Of a stretch of 64,000 nucleotides of DNA, positions 8,253 through 15,565 are shown piece by piece (the stretch's first letter is position 1; each line of letters begins with the position of its first letter). The notes below the pieces were generated by a model. That model was not told where the DNA came from. It was given only the letters and a program-made list of their open reading frames with translations, and searched no databases. The translations under genes and the position numbers were made by a program. This DNA is from JAXMEB01 sp046348545 (GTDB taxonomy: Bacteria > Pseudomonadota > Gammaproteobacteria > Berkiellales > Berkiellaceae), in assembly GCA_046348545.1 (NCBI GenBank), contig JAXMEB010000004.1:496001-560000 (forward strand), read 5' to 3'.

Positions 8253-11186
8253 CTAAGGGAACATCTTATACCCGCTAACTTCGGTCAAGCTTTCCGTGGT
8301 TGAAACAGCCTTATGGCTTAAGAATTGATCAAGACTAGGGGTGTAACTTGAGTATTGTTTCCCAAATTCAAATGCTTCAAATTCCTTCCAATATCTCATG
8401 AAAGATCCCAATGTTCTTTTAGCCCACAGAGTTTTATCAGTTGGTTTGATGTTAGCTTTTGTAAAGAAAATATCAAGCTTGGACTTGATCTCTTCTTCAC
8501 TATAATACTTCTTATCAAGTGTCATCATTTTTTCAAAATAGGGGATGAGAAACACGGCTAGAAGTGAGTATTTTGAGCAGGGTAACTCTGAATCATTAAA
8601 TGATTTGAATTTTTCGTGGATAAAGCTATGAATAATGGAATTTTTTAAGGAGCAACTTTGTATTTTTTCTCCTAAAACTGGAAAAAGTGAGTCAATCAGC
8701 TCTAGCTGAACCAGCGTTTTGAAGCCAATATCACCTTGTTGTTTCAGGCAGATTCTAGTCAGTAAACTTAACATGTGGCTTAAATCGAGATTACTGAGCT
8801 CATGCTTATGCTCAATTATTCGCTCAATCAAAGGTTCACTCAAATTTGCTGGTAAATGAGAAGCTGTTTTGATAGTTTTCAAAATTCGCTCTGGATTATT
8901 TTTAAAATGAAGTTTTTCATTACTGACTAATTGCAACTCAGGCATCAGAAATTTATCGAGCACATTCAGGGGATCGTATATTTTGCCTGTCAAATCGCAA
9001 GCGAGAGAGTCTACGGCAAGGTAGCTTTCTTGAAAAAGATTCTCTAAATTCAATTCTGATACTAACTTGATATCCACGGTTGTCAGACCATCATTATCGC
9101 CAGCGTGTCGAACATGCCATAAATCTGAAATAAATTTGCTTTTCTCAGCAAATGGGAACAATTCAATTAACATGTTATCAGGAATGTCAGTGATCAAATC
9201 TATGTCATTATATTTTAAATCATTATTTCTTCCTAAATCTTTCCATAAAATATCCCTCACAGCTCCACCAAACATCAATACTTGATATCCAGACTGAGAT
9301 ATTCGATTCATGTGGTTTAAAGCAGCAAGTGGCACAAAGGATAAAAAGTGTTCTACTTTGGCTTCGACAGAGGGTTGTGGCGCAGAGTCAGCGTATCCAA
9401 CAGAGGCAACTAAATCTGAATTTATACCCTTCACAGCTGAATTTTCGGGGTTGTTGCCATCGCCCATTTCGCAATCCTCATGTACTTTGTGTACACTCCG
9501 GTTGCTCAAGGGCTCGGCGCCTACCCGAAAAATCATCTGTTGTGGGTATACTACGAGCAATTCGTCTTGTTTTGAGAGGGTCGTAGCACTTTGGGTATTG
9601 ACTTTCTTCTTAGTGCGATTTTTTTTATTTTTATTTTGTGTTTTTGTTGTGTTTGTCTTTTTTGTTTGATTACATTCAATTTTTCGATTTTCAGTTGATA
9701 CAACAATAGCGGCAGGCGGTGTTGGGTTAGTAGAGTGTTTGGTTGAGTTTATTGCTTTAATTTGTTTTTTTCTATTATCCTTCGTTCTATTTTTTACTGA
9801 GGATTTTAAATTGGTTTTTGAAGCTTTCTTCTTGGCCGATTCTTTTTTATCTGTATTAGTTGAAATCAAATAATTTTCAATATCTTGTTCTTGAAAGGCA
9901 ATGAGTTCATTTGCAGTGATTTGTTGATATTTCAGAATAAAGTGCATGATCTTATGTAAACTTAAAAAGGAATCGATTTCTTTTTCAATTGGGTCTAAGA
10001 TTTTGATTTTAGTCTTTGGGATTATAATTGAATTGAACAAGCTCTTTATTAATTCACGTTGATAAATATTAGATCCATGATTGTAGAAATGAACAATAAA
10101 CTCGCAAAGCTCATCATTGAGCTTTACCGCTGCACCTTGTTGGACTAATTTTTCATATTTCTTGTATCTTTCTAAGATTTGATTGGCGGTAAACTCGACC
10201 CGAGCCGCTTCTGCTTCTTGGAAAAGAGGTGAGCTATCCCTTTTAAAATTTGAAAAAAGCTTCGGAAACATTTTGTTTTCAAATTTCTTTAGTCCGTTTT
10301 TCATTTTTTTATCGAGACAATCTATAGATGATAGCAACTTTAATGTTGTATTTAAGGCCTTAAAGTCCTCTATAAGAGTTCTCACTTCTTTATTCTCGAT
10401 GAGGTCGACTTTTGTATCCAATACGTCTTGAATTTCTTGAGTCAAATTTTGATAAAAAGATTCGCACTTTGAATAAATGCTAGTTGATGAATTTTTCAAG
10501 TTGAGCATCAAGGACATATTTTCGATTTCAACAATAGCATCACAATCAGGTGTCTGATTCAGCTCATTTAAAAATAGAACATAATGATGAAAATAATAAA
10601 TTATTGATTCTGAAGAGGGTGTAAAGTTACAATTTATTGAATTACGGAATTCACGCTCTTCTCTAAACAGTTTTAAAATTAAATCCCTGAAGCTGTAATC
10701 AAGAATATACAAATCAATATATTGCTCAAGCTCATTAAGGAGAATTGTACGAATATTTCCATAAAATGAGTATTTTCTCAATGGTTCACGAGCATCCTGT
10801 AAAATCTTAAGATAGATATTTTTTATTACTGTATTTATGCAATCGTAAATAATTTCTTCTTCGTCGAAGCTGGGATCAGCATTTTTAATGATATGGATAG
10901 CTAAGCATCCAAGGTATAAGCGATAGCCCTCTAACGCTTCTTCGCTGTCACATTCTTTGTGTAGAACATCTTCATTTAGAAGTTTTATAATGAAATTCCG
11001 TGTTTTCGATGGACTTTCAAGAAGTTTTTGGTGTGCAGGGTTCTCTCTTAAATAGGCCTGTACTTGATTCATGAGCTCAGCTATGCTATCTGATTTTTTT
11101 GTGATCATTAAGAGCTGCTGATAAGCTGAGTCTAAGATTCCATCTTGTTGCTTTATGATATTTAATGTATCTCTACTTGATTTCAT
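8253..11186 (-). CDS. Large protein with class II nucleotidyltransferase (CCA/poly(A) polymerase-like) domain, carrying an in-frame MITE-1
   Basis: 977 residues. The first ~520 are helical and charged with no family I recognise; then a Lys/Thr/Asn-rich linker, then a nucleotidyltransferase head domain: GGAVRDILW (640-648) and DID (661-663), with the downstream PERILKTIKTASHL typical of the CCA-adding/poly(A) polymerase neck. Residues 547-588 (YPQQMIF...VKGI) are encoded by a complete MITE-1 (9423-9550) inserted without breaking the frame. A paralogue at 32378-35197 lacks it. The two genes share the upstream GGTCATAATAT before ATGAAATC. It is far larger than housekeeping PcnB or Cca; an effector or specialised RNA-modifying role is possible but only inferred. 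Confidence 0.8.
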   Translation of the reverse strand: MKSSRDTLNIIKQQDGILDSAYQQLLMITKKSDSIAELMNQVQAYLRENPAHQKLLESPSKTRNFIIKLLNEDVLHKECDSEEALEGYRLYLGCLAIHIIKNADPSFDEEEIIYDCINTVIKNIYLKILQDAREPLRKYSFYGNIRTILLNELEQYIDLYILDYSFRDLILKLFREEREFRNSINCNFTPSSESIIYYFHHYVLFLNELNQTPDCDAIVEIENMSLMLNLKNSSTSIYSKCESFYQNLTQEIQDVLDTKVDLIENKEVRTLIEDFKALNTTLKLLSSIDCLDKKMKNGLKKFENKMFPKLFSNFKRDSSPLFQEAEAARVEFTANQILERYKKYEKLVQQGAAVKLNDELCEFIVHFYNHGSNIYQRELIKSLFNSIIIPKTKIKILDPIEKEIDSFLSLHKIMHFILKYQQITANELIAFQEQDIENYLISTNTDKKESAKKKASKTNLKSSVKNRTKDNRKKQIKAINSTKHSTNPTPPAAIVVSTENRKIECNQTKKTNTTKTQNKNKKNRTKKKVNTQSATTLSKQDELLVVYPQQMIFRVGAEPLSNRSVHKVHEDCEMGDGNNPENSAVKGINSDLVASVGYADSAPQPSVEAKVEHFLSFVPLAALNHMNRISQSGYQVLMFGGAVRDILWKDLGRNNDLKYNDIDLITDIPDNMLIELFPFAEKSKFISDLWHVRHAGDNDGLTTVDIKLVSELNLENLFQESYLAVDSLACDLTGKIYDPLNVLDKFLMPELQLVSNEKLHFKNNPERILKTIKTASHLPANLSEPLIERIIEHKHELSNLDLSHMLSLLTRICLKQQGDIGFKTLVQLELIDSLFPVLGEKIQSCSLKNSIIHSFIHEKFKSFNDSELPCSKYSLLAVFLIPYFEKMMTLDKKYYSEEEIKSKLDIFFTKANIKPTDKTLWAKRTLGSFMRYWKEFEAFEFGKQYSSYTPSLDQFLSHKAVSTTESLTEVSGYKMFP
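9423..9550 (-). repeat. MITE-1 copy (subfamily B) inside a coding gene
   Basis: TATACCC...GGGTATA, 128 bp including TA on both sides. The core is the B type (CCCTTGAGCAACCGG paired with the GGATTGCGAAATGGG arm). It is read in the sense direction of the host gene as 42 open codons. Confidence 0.92.
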
Positions 11187-11472
11187 ATATTATGACCCAC
11201 CATGAAAGCCAGAACAGTAACATATTCTTCTGGGTGAGGCCATCCATTTGTAATAGATTGATTACGCTTTGTTTCATACTAGGATCTTGTGATCTACCGA
11301 TGGACAAGCAAACATCAAAATTCAACTGTTAAGAATGTAACTATTTAACTTACATGGTTTTGGTTTGCCAGCTTGTGAGAGATATTGGTGCCCAGGATGC
11401 TCCTTATACTGATAGCGAAGATTTGGATTTTGTGGATACTGAAAGACATACTTGTTGAAGGGGGGGTTTTTT
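11187..11472. other. Intergenic region between divergent effector-like genes
   Basis: 286 bp between the nucleotidyltransferase-like gene (minus) and the ankyrin gene (plus). On the minus strand TATGTTA occurs both here and upstream of the paralogue at 35197, a possible shared -10 element, but I find no convincing -35. A run GAAGGGGGGG at 11457-11466 is the likely ribosome site of the ankyrin gene. Nothing else recognisable. Confidence 0.4.
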
Positions 11473-12969
11473 ATGAGTCTTCAAATGAATCTGTTCAAAG
11501 CTATCAAGCGTCAATCCTTTCTTGGGGTTCAAAATGCGCTCTTACGAAGAGAATCTGTCAATATGATTGATACGATGGGCTTTACCCCATTACATTGGGC
11601 TGCGTTGAAGGGGGGAGCTGATATTATCGAACTTCTAATCAATCATCATGCAAGTCCAAATACGCCGGGTACCAAATTAAATCTAACCCCACTTCATATT
11701 GCTGTTGCGGCTAATAATAGTGAAGCAGTCGCAAAATTGATCGAATTAGGTGCTGATATTCACGCCACTAACATCAAAGGTCAAACGGCTTTGGATTTAG
11801 CAATTTTGATCAATACTCAAGGCGATGCTTTAAAGCTTTTCGGTAAACATATACCTGCTGCCACAAGCATTGATGCTCTTCAAGGATGCTTTGAAACCAT
11901 TGAAATTTTGCTGCAACAAGGTGCCGTGATTTCCGAAATGAAAGCATTGCATCGTCTTGTCCTCAATGCCATTGCCCGGGATAGAGTATCACTTTTAGAA
12001 TCCGTGATTGAGCGAGGTTTTGATTATCGTTCTTTGAATGATGACGATTATGTATGGGTGGGATTTGATTATGCTCTAATATTTGCTGGAGCCAATTGTG
12101 CAGTCGATTGTTTAGAATATTTACTCAAATTGAATCCGAATATTCTAGTGCCTCACGATAAATCATATAGCGGGGTAATCAAACGTAATATGGTAAGTTG
12201 GGTAAACCAACAATTACCTGAAGAAGCCGTATTTCGAGCACCTTATCAGGTATTGCAGGCACAAATTGAGAAGAAACTAGTTAACCCTCAAGAAGGTGAC
12301 TTGAAAAAATTGATGCCTGAAAATCTGCAAAATTGTGAAGTCGATTTTGCTTACGATGCAAACGAAAAAAAATATTATCTTTCTCGCGTACAATATGGTT
12401 ATAGCTTTATTTATTTTGATAGCACAGGTCAGTTATGCGATCAAGCAATCCGGCTTGAAAAATTTGAGCAATTATTACGATGGTATCATGCTCATGAGAT
12501 TGACTTAAATTGCTATGATGAAAGCGGGAATCGTTCTGCGCAATTTACATTACATTGCCCGCGTTCAATCATTGAAATATTTATTAAGCATGGGATGCGG
12601 TACAAAGGATGGGATCTTACATGGGCAGTTAAGGAATGTAGTGCGGAAGTGATTGATTTACTGATTGACCATTGTCCCGTGACTTGGCGAAATACCAATG
12701 GCCATACTGCCTTAGATCTGTTATCGAGTGATTCTGTAAGAGACGAATTGCTCAATGTTAGAGGGGGATTGATCTCTAAAATTCAAACGAAGCAATTAAA
12801 AGAAAATTTGACTTTCCTAAGTGCTGAGACTGAGGCAGAAACACAACTATCGCTTAAAAATCTATCCTTGTTAGTTCAATTTGAAAAGCGCGCTTCTCAT
12901 CAAGCGCCGCTTACTGAGGCCAATGTGACAGATACAGTAACCAATCCTAAGCCGGATTTGAGGATGTGA
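11473..12969 (+). CDS. Ankyrin-repeat protein
   Basis: 498 residues. N-terminal ankyrin repeats are clear: TPLHWAALKGGADIIELLIN, TPLHIAVAANNSEAVAKLIE, TALDLAILINTQGDALKLF; further degenerate repeats occur near residues 100-210 and 370-430 (SAQFTLHCPRSIIEIFIKHG, HTALDLLSSDSV). No enzyme domain is recognised between or after them. Start chosen at the ATG at 11473, 6 nt after a G-rich ribosome site; the frame stays open to a TTG at 11452. Ankyrin proteins are common Dot/Icm substrates in Legionella and Coxiella; effector status here is inference. Confidence 0.85.
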   Translation: MSLQMNLFKAIKRQSFLGVQNALLRRESVNMIDTMGFTPLHWAALKGGADIIELLINHHASPNTPGTKLNLTPLHIAVAANNSEAVAKLIELGADIHATNIKGQTALDLAILINTQGDALKLFGKHIPAATSIDALQGCFETIEILLQQGAVISEMKALHRLVLNAIARDRVSLLESVIERGFDYRSLNDDDYVWVGFDYALIFAGANCAVDCLEYLLKLNPNILVPHDKSYSGVIKRNMVSWVNQQLPEEAVFRAPYQVLQAQIEKKLVNPQEGDLKKLMPENLQNCEVDFAYDANEKKYYLSRVQYGYSFIYFDSTGQLCDQAIRLEKFEQLLRWYHAHEIDLNCYDESGNRSAQFTLHCPRSIIEIFIKHGMRYKGWDLTWAVKECSAEVIDLLIDHCPVTWRNTNGHTALDLLSSDSVRDELLNVRGGLISKIQTKQLKENLTFLSAETEAETQLSLKNLSLLVQFEKRASHQAPLTEANVTDTVTNPKPDLRM

Positions 12970-13023
12970 ATTTAAAAGCTTTCACGGTGTAAAGCCCCCT
13001 TAAACTCAACCATTTTTGATTAA

Positions 13024-13151
13024 TATACCCTTCACAGCTGAATTTTCGGGGTTGTTGCCATCGCCCATTTCGCAATCCTCATGTACTTTGTGTACACTCC
13101 GGTTGCTCAAGGGCTCGGCGCCTACCCGAAAAATCATCTGTTGTGGGTATA
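13024..13151 (-). repeat. MITE-1 copy (subfamily B), intergenic
   Basis: 128 bp, TATACCCTTCACAGC to GTTGTGGGTATA, B-type core like the copy in the nucleotidyltransferase gene. It abuts a chimeric copy at 13150 with which it shares the dinucleotide TA. With the following elements it accounts for 12970-13859, which holds no gene. Confidence 0.9.
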
Positions 13152-13530
13152 TACCCTTCACAGCTGAATTTTCGGGTACCTACCTGCGCGCTTAGGAGCT
13201 TCAGCAGTCATGGGCGCCGAGCGTTCGAGACGCAGGAGTGTACACAACCTCAGTTCGGACTTTTTGAAGGCAGGGTTGGTTTGTAATGAGGTCATTCCGC
13301 ACAGCGATAAGCGCACAAAGTGCGCAGCGTGTGATGCGGAATCTAGTATTCACGCGGCCTTGGCCGCTTATGCGATTCAGCCTTTAAAAATATCAGCAAT
13401 CAAATTATTAGCTCAGATTTGATAAAATTCTGGATCCCGCATCAGACGCTACACACTTTGTGTGTTGACCGCTGTGCGGGATGACGATATATCCCCAAAA
13501 ACCCCGAACTGGGGTTACACAAAGTCCATG
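13150..13530. repeat. Chimeric, truncated MITE-1 interrupted by MITE-2
   Basis: Begins TATACCCTTCACAGCTG then a variant core (CGGGTACCTACCTGCGCGC) shared with the short copy at 32006, then switches to an A-type core (GGGCGCCGAGCGTTCGAG). It is broken by MITE-2 at 13247-13515 and ends at CACAAAGTCCATG where it joins an IS relic. No right-hand terminal repeat remains. Confidence 0.75.
13247..13515 (+). repeat. MITE-2 copy B (269 bp), nested in MITE-1
   Basis: Same termini and same 269-bp length as copy A. It is flanked by TACACA on both sides (13241-13246 and 13516-13521); the repeat is 7 bp (TACACAA) if the first base of the element is shared. The flanks rejoin to the MITE-1 sequence GTGTACACAAAGT, giving an inferred empty site. 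Confidence 0.85.
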
Positions 13531-13842
13531 CTTTACGTGATACTGCCCGATATCACTTGCTTGATAACCGTCAATCTATACCCACAACAGTTGATTTTTC
13601 GGGTAGGCGCCGAGCGTTCGAGACGCAGGAGTGTACACAAAGTACATGACTGCGATGAGAATCGCGAAGGCAACAACCCCGAAAATTCAGCTGTGAAGGG
13701 TATATCCAGTTCGCGATAAGTCATACTCACTTCCTCCTGCATGTCTAGCCTCCTTGCCAGAGCTCGGTGTTAACTACACTTATAGCTCTAACTAGAGGAC
13801 ATCTCTAACTTGCTCAACCGGACATTTCTAAATTGCCGCTAC
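13531..13842 (-). pseudogene. Relic of an IS1202/ISNCY-type element (5' end of transposase plus right end), split by MITE-1
   Basis: Nearly identical to the start of the intact transposase and right end of the IS at 15295-15488. It holds the first ~20 transposase codons (ATG at 13724, after GGAGGAAG), a MITE-1 at 13577-13704 inserted in them, and the IS terminal repeats at the right. It lacks about 11 bp present in the intact copy before the inner terminal repeat. The rest of the element is missing. Confidence 0.85.
13577..13704 (+). repeat. MITE-1 copy with demonstrable TA target duplication
   Basis: The flanks read CAATCTA|TACCC...GGGTA|TATCCAG. The intact IS at 15335-15345 reads CAATCTATCCAG, the empty site. 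The element proper is therefore 13579-13702 (124 bp) and the duplicated target is TA. A-type core. Confidence 0.95.
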
Positions 13843-13859
13843 ACGCTACACAACACTCT
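13843..13859. repeat. 17-bp direct repeat, left flank of the IS
   Basis: ACGCTACACAACACTCT, repeated exactly at 15489-15505 immediately right of the IS. Target duplications of about 15-17 bp are known for part of the IS1202/ISTde1 group. Because the IS relic on the left ends just before this repeat, the two IS ends share it. Confidence 0.8.
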
Positions 13860-15488
13860 GTTAGGGCAAAGTAGAGATGTCCTGTATATGGCAAGATAGA
13901 AATGTCCGCTGAAGATAATCTCAGGTTAGCATAATGATGTTAATTTGAAACGTTGATATCTGCTGTCATGTGTGATTTCTGGGATAAAGACTGCTTAACT
14001 TCCGCGTACGCCAAAGGCCTTGGAACGGACACGCCGGCTAAAGCCTTGTCGGTCCCCTTTTGATAAATGAGAGGTGAGCGCTATACCAAAGCATAGGTGC
14101 GAACAGAGGGATTTAGCGATGCATGGGGGAGAAGTGAGTTGGATGCCAACACGCCTTCTCAAGTCGTTTGATTATATTGAGATAGCTATTGACGCCTTTA
14201 CGACTTAAAAGCTGGTCAACGTGTAGATGATTCTTGTAGACTTCAAAATGAAGTGACTGGTTTTTGTAAAGGATTTTAATCTTGCCAGATAGCCCTTCAC
14301 AAACTGTCACCTTGGCCTGGCTCAAGCGATTCACTTGGCCAGGCGCTATGATTCTGAAAATGTTTTTGTTGTGCCTGATGAGCATGTCTTTTGAAATCGT
14401 TCTCTGAGTTTGAATAGAAAACAGGACATCTATCTTGCTTATCTCAGGTTGTGTCAGCGGTCTATGCAAGTCAGCATCACTTGCAGGGCGTCTAGAAAAT
14501 CGTTTGTTGTAGTCTTGCCTGAATTTTTGGAGAAAAGCATTGCCTTCCTCGATGCTTGAAATGCCGTGGTATCTAAGCTCTTTAACCAATCGGTCCTGCA
14601 AAGTACGATTGGCTTTTTCAACCCGGCCCTTGGCCTGAGGTGATTGCGCAAAGATAAGTTCAACGCCCAGCGTACTCAATGCCCGACCGAATTGCGTTAA
14701 TCCCGTCCCTGATTTGGATTCAGGGTGGTTAACCTTGAACACGCCATGCTTGTCTGAATACGTTGCTCGAGGAACTCCATATCTTTCGGTGTGATGTTTA
14801 AAGGCTTCAAAATAGCCCAGCGTCGTCTCAGACTCTGTAAAAAATAATTCAGTGATGATGCTTGTTGCATCGTCAATAAAAACAAGCAATGTGCATTGCG
14901 GACCTCGACCCTCAAACCAAGCATGGTCTGAGCCATCGATTTGTATCAACTCACCAAAGCAAGGGCGCCTCTCTCGCAATGGATGTATCTTTGGCTCAGG
15001 CTTGATATTTGGGAGCCATATACCTTCTGCTATCATCCATTGCCTGGCCGTTTCTTTACTGATGTTAATCCCAAAGTATTCCTTCAGCTTCTCCGATGCC
15101 AGCGTCGGACCATAATCGTAAAAATGCTCTCGAATTAAATTAATGGCCTCCTTCTTGAGGCCCTCACAAAGCCTTCGGTTCGAGCGGGCGCCGCGTCGCT
15201 TTGATACCAGTCCACCGGGCCCTCCAAGGATGTAATGTCGCTGTAATCGGCGTACCTGCCGCTCACTCACCTTAAGCACTTCAGAGGCCTTTCTTTGCGT
15301 GATATTGCCCGATATCACTTGCTTGATAACCGTCAATCTATCCAGTTCGCGATAAGTCATACTCACTTCCTCCTGCATGTCCAGCCTCCTTGCCAGAGCT
15401 CGGTATTAATTACACTTATAGCTCTAACTAGCTGTTTTTGCAGGACATCTCTAACTTGCTCAACCGGACATTTCTAAATTGCCGCTAC
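13860..15488 (-). mobile_element. Complete insertion sequence, IS1202 (ISNCY) type, 1629 bp
   Basis: One transposase gene between inverted ends. The outer 23-bp ends (13860-13882 and 15466-15488 reversed) match at 17 of 23 positions and both end in ATGTCC internally. Each end carries a second inner copy of the same motif (13883-13907; 15443-15465), probably paired transposase sites. It is flanked by 17-bp direct repeats. The 250 bp between the left end and the transposase stop (13908-14112) hold no gene; the inverted pair GGACACGCCGGC/GCCTTGTCGGTCC near 14020-14060 before TTTT could be a weak terminator. Confidence 0.85.
14113..15360 (-). CDS. IS1202/ISNCY-family transposase
   Basis: 415 residues from the ATG at 15360, preceded by GGAGGAAG at 8 nt; a second upstream in-frame ATG at 15378 would place that ribosome site inside the gene. 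N-terminal helix-turn-helix (LTVIKQVISGNITQRKASEV, then SERQVRRLQRHY). A DDE integrase core follows, with acidic residues in LIQIDGSDHAWF, VFIDDATSIIT and KGRVEKANRTL. The long form with the YSDKHGVFKVN segment is typical of IS1202-like transposases. Appears intact. Confidence 0.9.
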   Translation of the reverse strand: MTYRELDRLTVIKQVISGNITQRKASEVLKVSERQVRRLQRHYILGGPGGLVSKRRGARSNRRLCEGLKKEAINLIREHFYDYGPTLASEKLKEYFGINISKETARQWMIAEGIWLPNIKPEPKIHPLRERRPCFGELIQIDGSDHAWFEGRGPQCTLLVFIDDATSIITELFFTESETTLGYFEAFKHHTERYGVPRATYSDKHGVFKVNHPESKSGTGLTQFGRALSTLGVELIFAQSPQAKGRVEKANRTLQDRLVKELRYHGISSIEEGNAFLQKFRQDYNKRFSRRPASDADLHRPLTQPEISKIDVLFSIQTQRTISKDMLIRHNKNIFRIIAPGQVNRLSQAKVTVCEGLSGKIKILYKNQSLHFEVYKNHLHVDQLLSRKGVNSYLNIIKRLEKACWHPTHFSPMHR

Positions 15489-15505
15489 ACGCTACACAAC
15501 ACTCT
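15489..15505. repeat. 17-bp direct repeat, right flank of the IS
   Basis: Exact copy of 13843-13859. It is followed directly by the promoter and leader region of the giant ankyrin protein gene, so the IS lies only about 80 bp upstream of that gene's start. Confidence 0.8.
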
Positions 15506-15565
15506 GAACTTAAAGGCAACCATATTAGTCCAAATTCCTAAACAGAGTCTTAGTATGGGGTGCGT

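Noticed and set aside
11187..11472. PmrA-type regulatory box upstream of effector-like genes
   Set aside because: GTTAAATAG...CATTCTTAAC is only a loose match to the direct-repeat consensus; not enough to report.
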